Position numbers and translations under genes: made by a program. A DNA stretch of 45,957 bases from Sulfurovum sp. (lineage in GTDB: Bacteria; Campylobacterota; Campylobacteria; Campylobacterales; Sulfurovaceae): contig JADGDL010000014.1 of the NCBI GenBank assembly GCA_016744875.1, forward strand, positions 1 to 45,957. The letters run 5' to 3'. The notes below the pieces were generated by a model. That model did no database searches. It was not told the origin of the DNA and worked only from the letters and a program-made list of their open reading frames with translations. Below, piece by piece: positions 23,699-32,934 of the stretch. The stretch's first letter is position 1; each line of letters opens with the position of its first letter.

Positions 23699-24550
23699 CT
23701 ACTCATCATCGGGATATGGCAGGTAGAAGGCTCCTGTATCAAGTCTATAAAAGCGTTTTAGTTCCTCATAAAGATCATAAAAATATTTTTTGAATGTGTT
23801 GGGTGTCTCAAAAAAACGTTCACTACACACTGCAAAGAACTCAGCTTCATTCGTTAAAGCATAGTCTCCTAAAAGTTTCAGTCCTTCGGTATCTTTTTGT
23901 ATATTTGCATCTTTATGTAAGGTAGTAAAAGCTTTGGAAAAAACTTCTGACCACCTTTTATAGTTTGAATTTTCCAAAAGAGGTGTACCGTCTGCAAGAC
24001 CATCTTCAAAGTCTAGCTCATGGGCAAACTCATGGATGATGACATTTTCTTTGTCTTGCTGGGCTATGTTTTCTTCTATATCTTGCCATGAAATGACTAC
24101 TGTGCCATTGGCTGACTGTCCTTCCAGGACGGATGTTCGGGTGTGGTGTATACCATCACTCGTGTGAGAGTCATCTACGATGAAATGTTCAGGGTAGACT
24201 ATGATGGTGTGGACATTGTCTTTTTCTCCCAGTTCAAACCCAAGTCGCATGAGACATGCATAAAATGCGATGATAACTTTTATCTCATCAGTGATGGTCA
24301 TCTTGGCACCCACAAACTCTTTTTGCTCTATAAAAAGAAGTATGAGAAAGTAAAGTTTTTCTTTGTGTTGGGGTCTTAGGTTTTGGTACTGGTGTATGTT
24401 TTGAAGTATGGTTTCATAGTGTGTTGGAAAAGGCATGGCTTTAACTTTTTTGTACACCCACATACGACGGAAGTAATCTACACCTTTCCAAAACAAAAAG
24501 AGTGCCATAAGTACAAAGAAAAATTGTATGAGTACGAGATAATAGTTCAT
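23699..24550 (-). CDS. mtfA: MtfA-family zinc peptidase, membrane-anchored
   Basis: 283 residues from ATG 24550. An N-terminal membrane helix (YYLVLIQFFFVLMALFLFW) is followed by a cytoplasmic M90 peptidase domain. The zinc motif HEFAHELDFEDG (about residue 170) and downstream NEAEFFAVCSERFFETP, with the additional metal-binding Glu, are intact. In E. coli the homologue binds the Mlc repressor and links to glucose transport; no PTS gene is in view here, so the partner is unknown. The E. coli protein lacks the clear N-terminal anchor. It lies on the opposite strand between the two thioredoxin copies. Confidence 0.85.
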   Translation of the reverse strand: MNYYLVLIQFFFVLMALFLFWKGVDYFRRMWVYKKVKAMPFPTHYETILQNIHQYQNLRPQHKEKLYFLILLFIEQKEFVGAKMTITDEIKVIIAFYACLMRLGFELGEKDNVHTIIVYPEHFIVDDSHTSDGIHHTRTSVLEGQSANGTVVISWQDIEENIAQQDKENVIIHEFAHELDFEDGLADGTPLLENSNYKRWSEVFSKAFTTLHKDANIQKDTEGLKLLGDYALTNEAEFFAVCSERFFETPNTFKKYFYDLYEELKRFYRLDTGAFYLPYPDDE

Positions 24551-24621
24551 AATTATTAGTGTAACACTTTTTACTTTAGGCATTTGAGCAGTTGTTTTTT
24601 AAGTAGACCAGTATCATCTGC

Positions 24622-24627
24622 TATAAT
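24622..24627 (+). promoter_or_regulatory. extended -10 promoter for apeB
   Basis: TGC-TATAAT (24619-24627) lies 37 bases before the aminopeptidase ATG, which is preceded by a GAGGAG ribosome-binding site. Confidence 0.55.
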
Positions 24628-24663
24628 ACTCAGCATAAAAACAGATAGAGATGAGGAGATAAA

Positions 24664-25917
24664 ATGAACAAACAAGATTTTAATGAAGGTCTGCTAGGCT
24701 TTTTAGATGCATCACCCACTCCTTTTCATGCTACGCAAAACATGTCTATGATGCTTGAAAATGCTGGGTTTGTTCGACTCCTTGAAGAAGATAAGTGGGA
24801 CCTAGAAAAGGGAGTTAAGTACTACGTGACACGTAATGACTCTTCACTCATAGCCTTTACTTACCCTAAAGCTTCTCACTACACGATGCTAGGGTGTCAC
24901 ACAGATTCACCTAACTTAAAACTAAAGCCAAATCCTGTTATCAAAGAGCATGGTGTGGTGAAGTTTGCTGTTGAGCCTTATGGTGGGTTGCTTCTTAATC
25001 CTTGGTTTGACAGAGACTTGTCTTTAGCGGGGAAAGTCTCCTACCTCAATGCACAAGATGAGATACGCGAAACACTCATAGACGTACAGAAGTCCATAGC
25101 TATCATTCCATCACTTGCCATACACTTGGATGATAAGGCAAATAAAGACAGAACAGTTAACAAACAAACAGACATTTCGCCCATACTCTCAACCAATGAT
25201 GATTTTGACTTTGAAGACTTTATACGTTGGCAGTTAGAAAAAAATGAGATACGAGATGTCAAAGCACTCTATGCCTCTGAGTTAAGTTTGTACACGACTC
25301 AAAAATCTTCTTATGTAGGACTAAGAGATGACTTCATAGCCTCGGCTAGGCTAGATAACCTTTTGTCTTGTTATGTGGGTCTTGTGGCTATCTGTTCTGT
25401 GGATGTCAATACCCCTATGCTTTTAGTGGCTAGTGACCATGAAGAAGTGGGGAGTGCCTCCAGCTCTGGTGCAGCTGGAAGCTTTTTAGAAAACACACTC
25501 AAACGTATGTACTCTGACTATGATGCTTATATGCAGATGATACGTACCTCCATGATGATCAGTGCAGACAATGCACATGCTATACACCCAAACTATCCAG
25601 ACAAACATGACAAAAATCACAGTCCATACATAAACAAAGGGGCTGTTATAAAAGTAAACTCCAACCAAAGATACGCTTCAAATACGACAAGTATCTCGAA
25701 GTTTATGCATGTGGCAAAAAGTGTAGGTGAACCCTACCAACAGTTCGTCACACGCTCAGACATGGGCTGTGGATCAACCATAGGACCCATCACGGCTACA
25801 AGACTCGGTATAGAAACACTTGACGTTGGACTACCAACCTATGCTATGCACTCCATACGTGAGTTGGCAGGTTCAGATGATGCCTATTCACTCTATAAGA
25901 TCTTGCTTGGGTGGTGA
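24664..25917 (+). CDS. apeB: M18 family aminopeptidase
   Basis: 417 residues, the usual length for bacterial M18 enzymes, which remove N-terminal (often acidic) residues as zinc-dependent dodecamers. Visible blocks: LDASPTPFHATQNM at the N-terminus, LGCHTDSPNLKLKPNP (first zinc His-x-Asp), EPYGGLLLNPWFDRDLSLAG, RLDNLLSCYVGL, ASDHEEVGSASSSGAAG (catalytic Glu pair), SADNAHAIHPNYPDKHD and IGPITATRLGIETLDVGLP, with MHSIRELAGSDD near the C-terminus. The GAGGAG ribosome-binding site and extended -10 are clear. Monocistronic or followed by thioredoxin copy B. Confidence 0.95.
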   Translation: MNKQDFNEGLLGFLDASPTPFHATQNMSMMLENAGFVRLLEEDKWDLEKGVKYYVTRNDSSLIAFTYPKASHYTMLGCHTDSPNLKLKPNPVIKEHGVVKFAVEPYGGLLLNPWFDRDLSLAGKVSYLNAQDEIRETLIDVQKSIAIIPSLAIHLDDKANKDRTVNKQTDISPILSTNDDFDFEDFIRWQLEKNEIRDVKALYASELSLYTTQKSSYVGLRDDFIASARLDNLLSCYVGLVAICSVDVNTPMLLVASDHEEVGSASSSGAAGSFLENTLKRMYSDYDAYMQMIRTSMMISADNAHAIHPNYPDKHDKNHSPYINKGAVIKVNSNQRYASNTTSISKFMHVAKSVGEPYQQFVTRSDMGCGSTIGPITATRLGIETLDVGLPTYAMHSIRELAGSDDAYSLYKILLGW

Positions 25918-25986
25918 TAGGTTAAAAAGGGTGCAGAATGCTTTATTGGCTATAATGCCGACTATTAAATATTGGAGTGTTAGCGT

Positions 25987-26415
25987 ATGAATGTAAATGT
26001 TGTTTGTCCTCATTGTCTTGAAGTAAGTAGGTTAGAAAAAAAAGAGTTATATACGAAAGAGAACTGTACAGAGTGTGGAGAGTCTCTTTTAGACGGTACG
26101 CCAGTTGAAGGAAATGCAAATATTTTAAAGAATTTTACAACGAACTCTGAGTTAGCTGTTATAGTCGACTTTTGGGCACCTTGGTGTGGACCATGTTTGC
26201 AAATGGCACCACATTTTGAAGATGCGGCTATTAAGATGCCACTGCAAGCACAATTTATTAAAATAAATAATGATGATGAACAAACACTGGGCTCTAAGCT
26301 TCTTATAGCAAGCATACCCGCTGTACTTGTATTTAAAGATGGACAAGAGATAGACAGATTTGTTGGAGCACGTAATAGTACACAGATACAAGAATGGGTG
26401 AAGCAGTACATTTAA
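25987..26415 (+). CDS. thioredoxin 2 (TrxC-like), copy B
   Basis: 142 residues, the same length as copy A and alignable without gaps. Zinc finger CPHC and CTEC, active site FWAPWCGPCLQMAPHFE, cis-Pro loop SIPAVLVFKDGQEIDRFVGAR. A TATAAT box at 25951-25956 gives it its own promoter. Copy A and copy B differ chiefly in the zinc-finger linker and in the helix after the active site, so substrates or expression may differ. The duplication is separated by mtfA and apeB. arfB follows 51 bases later on the same strand. Confidence 0.9.
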   Translation: MNVNVVCPHCLEVSRLEKKELYTKENCTECGESLLDGTPVEGNANILKNFTTNSELAVIVDFWAPWCGPCLQMAPHFEDAAIKMPLQAQFIKINNDDEQTLGSKLLIASIPAVLVFKDGQEIDRFVGARNSTQIQEWVKQYI

Positions 26416-26466
26416 GTGTATCATGCGTTACTCCTGTAATGAAATTGGAACGATAAAGGAGACCGT

Positions 26467-26889
26467 GTGGCCACGCTTAAGATATCAAACACTGTTACAC
26501 TTGACGAAAATGACATAGAATTCAGTGCCATTCGTGCGCAAGGTTCTGGTGGACAGAAGGTCAACAAGGTCTCCGCAGCGATCCACCTTCGTTTTGACAT
26601 TGCCGCTTCGTCACTTCCTGAATTTTACAAAGAGCGACTCCTTACTCTAAAAGATAAACGTATTACTAAAGATGGCATTATCGTAATAAAGTCTCAACAG
26701 CACCGAAGTCAAGAGCAAAATAGAGATGAAGCACTTGGGCGTCTTGTAGAGCTTATAAAAAGTGTTAATGTTGTTCCCAAAAAGCGTGTTGCGACCAAGC
26801 CTACCAAAGGAGCCGTAAAACGTCGGCTTCAATCGAAAAAGAAACATGCACAGAAGAAAAAAATGCGGGGAAAAGTTGAGAGGGAATAA
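26467..26889 (+). CDS. arfB: alternative ribosome-rescue factor ArfB (YaeJ)
   Basis: 140 residues. Peptidyl-tRNA hydrolase that rescues ribosomes stalled without a stop codon. The catalytic GGQ is in AIRAQGSGGQKVNKVSAAI (about residue 28), and the C-terminal tail is strongly basic (KRRLQSKKKHAQKKKMRGK), the part that enters the empty mRNA channel. The domain lacks the codon-recognition region of release factors. The start is a GTG at 26467 with AAGGAG six bases upstream. Probably read with thioredoxin copy B. Confidence 0.93.
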   Translation: MATLKISNTVTLDENDIEFSAIRAQGSGGQKVNKVSAAIHLRFDIAASSLPEFYKERLLTLKDKRITKDGIIVIKSQQHRSQEQNRDEALGRLVELIKSVNVVPKKRVATKPTKGAVKRRLQSKKKHAQKKKMRGKVERE

Positions 26890-27024
26890 AAATATCAAAT
26901 CAAAACTTAAGTAATCAAAGGTTTAATTAGGCATTATATTACCAAGTAGACATGGATCGTTGATAGTACCCATTCATCAACTATTGTATCCAACTGTATT
27001 CTTCGGTGAAAGGAAACTTCAAAA

Positions 27025-28095
27025 ATGAAACAATTTTGCACGCGATTATTGGTCTTGTTGACTCTTATATTATCTACACAATTAATAGCGGCTAACACTC
27101 CCACCAAGGTCATAGTCGCTCCCGTTGAAAATCAAACTTTAAAGGACCAAGTGGAAGCACTGGGAACCCTAAATGCTAACGAAAGTGTAGAACTCATGTC
27201 TACAGTGACGGAACGTGTTAAAGCCATTCATTTTACTGATGCACAGCGTATAAAAAAAGGTACGCTGCTGCTTGAGATGAAAATTGAAGAAGAACTTGCG
27301 TTACTTGATGAACAAAATGCTATCTTGAAAGAAGCTCAAAAACAAGTGCAAAGATATATACCTTTAGTCGCAAAAGGGGCTGTGCCAAAAACGAACCTTG
27401 ATACTGCAAGACTTGAAGTTTCAAAAGCCAATGCACGAATCAATGCCATTAAATCACAAATAGAAGAACGCCGTATCATAGCTCCATTTGACGGTATCAT
27501 AGGACTTAGGAACATCAGTGTTGGTGCTATGCTTAGATCAGATACAGCTATAGCTACTATTCATGATGATAGTGTTATGAAACTTGATTTTTCACTTCCT
27601 TCTCTCTTCCTCTCTTTTCTCGAACCTGGCATAAAGATAAGAGCAAAAACAGATGCTTTCTCCCAAAAGGTTTTTTATGGTGAAATATCGCAAATAAACA
27701 ATCAAGTAGATCCCGTCACACGTACTATCCGTGTAAGAGCTATCATCGATAATGTTGGTCATGGTCTTAAGTCAGGACTTTTAATGCAAATAGTGCTAGA
27801 AACGAATGTCCGTAAGGCACTGGTCATTCCGGAAGAAGCACTCATACCAAACGGTGACAAGAATTTCGTTTTAGTAGTTATTGAAAAAGAGAAGTTTAAA
27901 ACGGTAGAAAAACGTTTGGTTAAAACAGGTGTAAGACAACCAGGGAAGGTAGAAGTGTTATCAGGTCTTTTAGCAGAAGACCTAGTAGTTATTCACGGCA
28001 CTATGAAAGCAAAACCTGGAAAACCTGTCATGATACAAGCGATACAAAGAGATGATAATCCTCTCCAAGAGCGGGAAGAAAAGAATATCCAATGA
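27025..28095 (+). CDS. RND efflux periplasmic adaptor (membrane fusion protein)
   Basis: 356 residues. A signal peptide (RLLVLLTLILSTQLIAAN) is followed by the barrel-sandwich, hairpin and beta-barrel domains: VEALGTLNANESVELMSTVTERV, the coiled hairpin (LLDEQNAILKEAQKQVQRYIPLVAKGAV), IIAPFDGIIGLRNISVGAML, and IDNVGHGLKSGLLMQIVLE. It bridges the pump below to an outer-membrane channel. The hairpin is short, as in small adaptors. The gene overlaps the pump start by four bases (ATGA), an obligate operon. No outer-membrane factor or regulator is adjacent. Substrate unknown. Confidence 0.92.
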   Translation: MKQFCTRLLVLLTLILSTQLIAANTPTKVIVAPVENQTLKDQVEALGTLNANESVELMSTVTERVKAIHFTDAQRIKKGTLLLEMKIEEELALLDEQNAILKEAQKQVQRYIPLVAKGAVPKTNLDTARLEVSKANARINAIKSQIEERRIIAPFDGIIGLRNISVGAMLRSDTAIATIHDDSVMKLDFSLPSLFLSFLEPGIKIRAKTDAFSQKVFYGEISQINNQVDPVTRTIRVRAIIDNVGHGLKSGLLMQIVLETNVRKALVIPEEALIPNGDKNFVLVVIEKEKFKTVEKRLVKTGVRQPGKVEVLSGLLAEDLVVIHGTMKAKPGKPVMIQAIQRDDNPLQEREEKNIQ

Positions 28096-31000
28096 TATTA
28101 TCCGATATCGCTGTTAAACGTCCTGTTTTTGCCTCTGTAATTTCACTGTTGCTCATTGCCTTTGGACTTGTTTCTTTTGACCGTCTATCACTTCGTGAGT
28201 ATCCAGATATCGATCCACCTGTAGTTACCGTTGAAGTCTCCTACCCAGGTGCACCTGCAAACATCGTTGAAACTCGAATTACTGAGCTGGTAGAAAAACG
28301 TATCGCTGGTATTGAAGGGATAGACTTTGTTGAATCATCTTCTCGTGATGGAGAGTCAAGAGTAACGATAGAGTTTTCTATCAACCGTGATATCGATGCA
28401 GCGGCTAATGATGTGCGTGATCGCATCGCTGGGATACAGGACAATCTCCCTGTAGAATCAGACCCTCCAGAAGTGCAAAAAGTAGACAGTAACGATGATG
28501 TTATAATCTGGCAAAATCTCGCCAGCACCAAGATGAGCGTCCCAGAACTTACTGACTATGCAAGACGCTACCTTGTAGACCAATACTCTACCCTTGATGG
28601 TGTTGCCAGAGTCAGAGTGGGCGGTGGGCTTGGCTATGCCATGCGCATTTGGTTAGATCGCAAAGAACTTGCTGCTCGAAACCTCAATGTTTCAGACGTT
28701 GAGTCAGCATTAAGGGCAGAAAACATAGAACTGCCTGCTGGCAGTCTGGAGTCAAATACACGTCTATTTCAAGCACGTATAGCCAGAAACTTCATAAAAC
28801 CAGAAAATTTCAAAAAATTGGTTTTACGAGAAGGATCAGATGGTTATCTTATACGCCTTGAAGATGTTGCTCGTGTAGAGCTTGGTGTAGAAGAGGATCG
28901 GACTTTTTTTCGTGGAAATGGTATTGCTATGGTAGGTATTGGTACTATCAAACAATCTACTGCCAATACCATAGAAGTAGCTAGGTCTGTCAAAGCCCTT
29001 ACAGCAAAACTAAACAAATCTCTACCTGAAGGGACGTCCATAGAACAAAGCTATGACAGTTCTATCTTTATTGAAGCTTCTATCAAAGAAGTCTATACGA
29101 CACTCTTTATCGCTATTGCTTGTGTTATCTTGGTTATCTATCTCTTTTTAGGAAGTCTTCGAGCCACATTAGTACCGGCTGTTGCTGTTCCTGTATCTAT
29201 TATAGCAACCTTTATGCTCATTTATGCCTTTGGTTTTTCTATCAACCTTTTGACACTCTTAGCGCTAGTACTGGCGATCGGTCTTGTGGTGGATGATGCT
29301 ATTGTTATGCTTGAAAATATAGTACGTCGTATGAAAGAGTATGGTGAGACTCCACTTGTAGCATCGTATCGCGGTGCTAGAGAAGTTGGTTTTGCTGTTA
29401 TCGCGACTACTCTTGTACTTATCGCAGTCTTTGTACCTATCACCTTTTTAGAAGGAGACATCGGTAGGCTTTTTACGGAGTTTGCACTAACTATCTCAGC
29501 AGCAGTTGCTTTCTCATCACTCATTGCACTTACCCTTTCACCTGTTATTGCTTCAAAATTCCTCTCTGCAAAAACATCAAAACCAAATGCACTGATACGC
29601 TTTATGGATCGTTTTTTAAAATACTTACGTAACATGTATATAAAACTCTTAAGCAAAATGCTCAAATTACCGCTATTGGTCAGCTTACTGTTTTTTATAT
29701 TACTTGGAGTGACCACCTGGGTCTATCCCCATGTCAAACAAGAGTTTATACCCAAAGAGGATAGGGGTGCTTTTTATGTCATGGTCAATGGTCCTGAGGG
29801 GGCAACACACAAATATATGGAAAAGTATATGACGGAAATCGAACAGCGTTTAATGGCTTATGTAGAAGAGAATCAAGTCAGTCGCCTTTTGGTTCGTACA
29901 CCTCGTGGTTTTGGCACACTGGCTAACTTCAATGATGGGATCGTAATCGTTTTACTCAAAGATTGGTCAGAGCGTAGACCTGCTACTAAGATTATGGCTG
30001 AGATACGCAAAAAACTCTCTGATTTACCTGGTGTAAGAGTATTTACAGTCATGCGTCAAGGACTTGGAGGACGTGCTCAAAAACCAGTACAATTTGTTTT
30101 GGGAGGGTCTACGTATGAAGAACTTGCACAGTGGAGAGACATACTTTTTGAAAAAATCTCTGAAAATAATCCTGGACTCATAGGACTTGATAGTAGCTAT
30201 AAAGAGACACGTCCACAAATCGATTTTGAGATAAATTATGATCGGGCAGCGAGACTTGGTGTATCAATTAAAGAGATCGGTACAACACTTGAGACGATGA
30301 TGGGTGGACGAAGAGTGACTACCTTTTTAGATGGGGGTGAAGAGTATGATGTTATCGTAGAAGGGGAAAGAGCACAACAACGCTCTTTTGATCAAGTAAA
30401 AAACATCTATGTGAGATCAGATCGTACAGGTTCAATGATTCCTCTGTCTAATCTTGTAAGTATTAAAGAGTATGGTGCGGCAAAGACACTTACACGTTAC
30501 AACCGTATACGCGCGATCACTTTAGAAGCCAACCTTAAAGAAGGTTATAGGCTAGACGAGGCACTCACCTATCTTAATGAAATGGTGGATAAACATCTAC
30601 CTGAGATCGCTGTTGTTGATTACAAAGGACAAAGCCGTGACTTTGTCAAATCAGGCTCGTCTATTATTTTTGTTTTCCTATTAGGACTGCTCGTTGTATT
30701 TTTAGTCCTTGCTGCACAATTTGAAAGCTATATCCACCCTTTGGTTATCATGCTAACCGTGCCGCTTGCTATGGGTGGAGGTTTGCTTGGACTCTATCTG
30801 ACTGATAGCTCGCTCAATATCTATTCGCAGATCGCACTTATCATACTTGTAGGCTTGTCTGCTAAAAATGGCATCTTAATTGTCGAGTTTGCAAATCAAC
30901 TTCGCGATAGAGGAATGGAGTTTTCTCAAGCATTGATACAGGCAGCTGAAATACGCTTTCGCCCCATTCTCATGACTGGGCTTACAACCATTGCTGGGGC

Positions 31001-31205
31001 AATTCCCCTTGTTATCTCAAGTGGGGCAGGTTCTGAGACACGTCTTGTGATAGGCATAGTTATTTTGAGTGGTGTGTTCGCTGCAACGATCTTTACACTT
31101 TTTATCGTGCCCGTAGCTTATAATCTGCTGGCTCGCCACACTAGATCGCCTAGTGCCGTGGCACATAAACTGGCCAAAGAAGAAGCGCAGAAGGAAGAGA
31201 CATAG
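28092..31205 (+). CDS. RND efflux pump permease (HAE1/AcrB type)
   Basis: 1037 residues, full length, with twelve membrane helices and two large periplasmic loops. Hallmarks: VKRPVFASVISLLLIAFG at the start, LREYPDIDPPVVTVEVSYPGA, the proton-relay GLVVDDAIVMLENIVRR (Asp pair near residue 400), VFVPITFLEGDIGRLFTEF, and LVGLSAKNGILIVEFANQL with the paired Lys near 922, then RFRPILMTGLTTIAGAIPL. These point to proton-driven export of hydrophobic compounds and not metals. The gene is coupled to the adaptor. It ends 15 bases before the convergent hemerythrin gene; a five-base stem followed by TCTTTTT at 31203-31232 may act as terminator. Confidence 0.95.
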   Translation: MILSDIAVKRPVFASVISLLLIAFGLVSFDRLSLREYPDIDPPVVTVEVSYPGAPANIVETRITELVEKRIAGIEGIDFVESSSRDGESRVTIEFSINRDIDAAANDVRDRIAGIQDNLPVESDPPEVQKVDSNDDVIIWQNLASTKMSVPELTDYARRYLVDQYSTLDGVARVRVGGGLGYAMRIWLDRKELAARNLNVSDVESALRAENIELPAGSLESNTRLFQARIARNFIKPENFKKLVLREGSDGYLIRLEDVARVELGVEEDRTFFRGNGIAMVGIGTIKQSTANTIEVARSVKALTAKLNKSLPEGTSIEQSYDSSIFIEASIKEVYTTLFIAIACVILVIYLFLGSLRATLVPAVAVPVSIIATFMLIYAFGFSINLLTLLALVLAIGLVVDDAIVMLENIVRRMKEYGETPLVASYRGAREVGFAVIATTLVLIAVFVPITFLEGDIGRLFTEFALTISAAVAFSSLIALTLSPVIASKFLSAKTSKPNALIRFMDRFLKYLRNMYIKLLSKMLKLPLLVSLLFFILLGVTTWVYPHVKQEFIPKEDRGAFYVMVNGPEGATHKYMEKYMTEIEQRLMAYVEENQVSRLLVRTPRGFGTLANFNDGIVIVLLKDWSERRPATKIMAEIRKKLSDLPGVRVFTVMRQGLGGRAQKPVQFVLGGSTYEELAQWRDILFEKISENNPGLIGLDSSYKETRPQIDFEINYDRAARLGVSIKEIGTTLETMMGGRRVTTFLDGGEEYDVIVEGERAQQRSFDQVKNIYVRSDRTGSMIPLSNLVSIKEYGAAKTLTRYNRIRAITLEANLKEGYRLDEALTYLNEMVDKHLPEIAVVDYKGQSRDFVKSGSSIIFVFLLGLLVVFLVLAAQFESYIHPLVIMLTVPLAMGGGLLGLYLTDSSLNIYSQIALIILVGLSAKNGILIVEFANQLRDRGMEFSQALIQAAEIRFRPILMTGLTTIAGAIPLVISSGAGSETRLVIGIVILSGVFAATIFTLFIVPVAYNLLARHTRSPSAVAHKLAKEEAQKEET

Positions 31206-31219
31206 TAAGCCTATAAAGA

Positions 31220-31651
31220 CTATTCTTTTTCAAGTGCCATTTTCTTTGCTATATATGCTGCTGTTGGGGTATCTACAGTATTGATATGGAGCACTATCCA
31301 CTCTGGTGACTTATAGATAAAATTGATAACTTTATCTACATTACCAAACTCTTTCCATTGTCTGATAGCAGAACTGATATCGCTTAAAAACATATCATGT
31401 GCTGTTTTATGCATATCATAAGAAGGGAAATCATACTTTTGCATTAGACGCTCTTCATTAGCAAAATGTTCTTTTACATGTGCTATATATTCGTCCAACT
31501 TTGCTTCTAACGGACTTAGTTTTGATTTGTCTAACATATATTGTGTGGCAAGTTTATCTACCTCATTTAAAAGTTTTATTTCTGCCTCATGTGTCTCTTG
31601 CATCTCCTCAACATCTAGATATTCAACTTGTTCTGCATAAACTAATGCCAT
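31220..31651 (-). CDS. bacteriohemerythrin
   Basis: 143 residues of the four-helix di-iron O2-binding fold. Ligand motifs in order: EMQETHEAEIKLLNEVD (His near 20), HVKEHFANEERLMQKYDFP (His and Glu near 58-66), DMHKTAHDMFL (two His near 79-83) and WIVLHINTVDTP (His and Asp near 121-126). The protein is soluble and single-domain, so probably oxygen storage, sensing or delivery. AAGGA lies five bases before the ATG and TATAAT (minus, 31676-31671) is a plausible -10. Convergent with the RND pump. Confidence 0.92.
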   Translation of the reverse strand: MALVYAEQVEYLDVEEMQETHEAEIKLLNEVDKLATQYMLDKSKLSPLEAKLDEYIAHVKEHFANEERLMQKYDFPSYDMHKTAHDMFLSDISSAIRQWKEFGNVDKVINFIYKSPEWIVLHINTVDTPTAAYIAKKMALEKE

Positions 31652-31897
31652 GAGAATCCTTTTTTAGGACATTATAGACAAAAATATCGAAATGTGTCTT
31701 GATGAATGTTAAGGGATAAAAAGAAAAAAGACTAGAGAGTCATGTAATCATGATAAGCTGACTTTTTATAAGGACAAGCGCTACTTTCTAGGTAACAGGG
31801 TCTCTAGCACACTGACAACTCCTTTTTTCTATGGCCTTTAATCCAAACGTAAATTGAAACCTAATATACTCATGCTAATTTTAGTTTAGGAAAAAAC
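31652..31897. other. non-coding spacer with a hairpin-rich segment
   Basis: A 246-base gap between the divergent hemerythrin and lipoprotein genes. The right side of the hemerythrin promoter (TATAAT on the minus strand at 31671) is included. Around 31731-31767 AGTCA and TGACT arms enclose CATG-TAAT-CATG, forming a possible stem. From 31768 to 31830 the sequence is less AT-rich than its surroundings and does not resemble a promoter. I cannot match it to a known RNA family or gene fragment. Confidence 0.3.
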
Positions 31898-32290
31898 ATG
31901 ACATTACCCTTGAAAATTTTATTGCTATCTGTGACTGCTATATATATAGTGGCTTGTTCGGGAGAAAAACAAAATACGAGAACCCAAATGCAAGAACGAG
32001 AGATCTTCTTAATTGCCCACAGTTATCCTGAAGAGATGTGTATGAGTCAAAAATTGAAAGATACACTACAAAAAGAAACAGGACTTATCAATATGCTTAT
32101 GAGCTCGACTGATAATTCCGTAAATTGTGCTTATTTTAGTCGAACATCTGCCACATGTGTCAAATTTTCTTTTACAGAAAAGTATCCAGATGCATGTGTC
32201 ATCGCATCTGATAGACCTGTAGATAAAAAAACTAAAAGAATGAATGCTAAAGATATTGCAGATACAATGATAGAACTTCTTGAAAAATAA
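31898..32290 (+). CDS. small putative lipoprotein of unknown function
   Basis: 130 residues. The N-terminus (LKILLLSVTAIYIVACSGE) has a lipobox, IVAC, so Cys20 is the likely lipidated residue and the protein is exported. The mature part has five further cysteines (MCMS, NCAY, TCVK, ACVI), which may form disulfides in the periplasm. The middle, FLIAHSYPEEMC, and C-terminal helix (AKDIADTMIELLEK) match no family I know. AGGAAAAAAC precedes the ATG. It stands alone. Confidence 0.65.
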   Translation: MTLPLKILLLSVTAIYIVACSGEKQNTRTQMQEREIFLIAHSYPEEMCMSQKLKDTLQKETGLINMLMSSTDNSVNCAYFSRTSATCVKFSFTEKYPDACVIASDRPVDKKTKRMNAKDIADTMIELLEK

Positions 32291-32382
32291 AGTTAGAAGA
32301 TAATAGATATTACACGCTTCTTTGTTTTTAGGATTTAATAAGACCATTGAGTATGATATTAGAAATTAAAAGAGGAAATATT

Positions 32383-32925
32383 ATGAGAATTAATGTAGAA
32401 GATGCACTGTTTTGTTTAGTTGATGTTCAAGAAAGACTTTATCCACATGTCAGAAATAAAGATGAACTTGAAAAAAACCTGATTATCTTAGCGAAAGGAT
32501 TAATGGTACTTGATGTTCCGTTTATCATAAATGAACAGTATAAAAAAGGAATAGGGGAAACCATTCCTTCTTTAAGAGAACTTGTTGATACGTATCCCCA
32601 TTTTGAAAAAACTACTTTTTCTTGTTGTCAAAATGAAACTACCATGGATGCTATAAAAGCAGCCAATAAAAAGATCATTATAGTGGCTGGGATAGAAACA
32701 CATGTGTGTGTTTTACAAACATGTATAGATCTCTTAGAAGCTGGATTTCAGCCTGTATTAGTGACAGACTGTGTTAGTTCAAGAAAAGAAAAAGATACAG
32801 ATGTCGCGATTGAAAGACTTATTCAAGCAGGTGTCATTCCTACGACTTATGAGTCTCTTTTGTTCGAACTAACAGTAAATTCGAAGAACCCGGTATTTAA
32901 ACAAATCTCTGCTTTGGTAAAATAA
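32383..32925 (+). CDS. isochorismatase-family cysteine hydrolase
   Basis: 180 residues from ATG 32383, with GAGGA upstream. The catalytic triad of the family is visible: Asp in CLVDVQERLYP, Lys in HFEKTTFSC, and Cys in GIETHVCVLQTCIDLLEAGF, followed by the cis-peptide region LVTDCVSSRKEKD. Relatives include nicotinamidases, hydrolases of amides and ycaC-like proteins; the sequence does not settle the substrate. It lies nine bases before the first DUF234 gene on the same strand, so they may be one transcript. Confidence 0.85.
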   Translation: MRINVEDALFCLVDVQERLYPHVRNKDELEKNLIILAKGLMVLDVPFIINEQYKKGIGETIPSLRELVDTYPHFEKTTFSCCQNETTMDAIKAANKKIIIVAGIETHVCVLQTCIDLLEAGFQPVLVTDCVSSRKEKDTDVAIERLIQAGVIPTTYESLLFELTVNSKNPVFKQISALVK

Positions 32926-32934
32926 GGCTAAATC

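Noticed and set aside
31768..31830. Short ORFs on either strand (for example GTG-started nine-codon frame, minus strand)
   Set aside because: They are too short, and no frame gives a recognisable peptide, although one has a Shine-Dalgarno-like AAGGAG.
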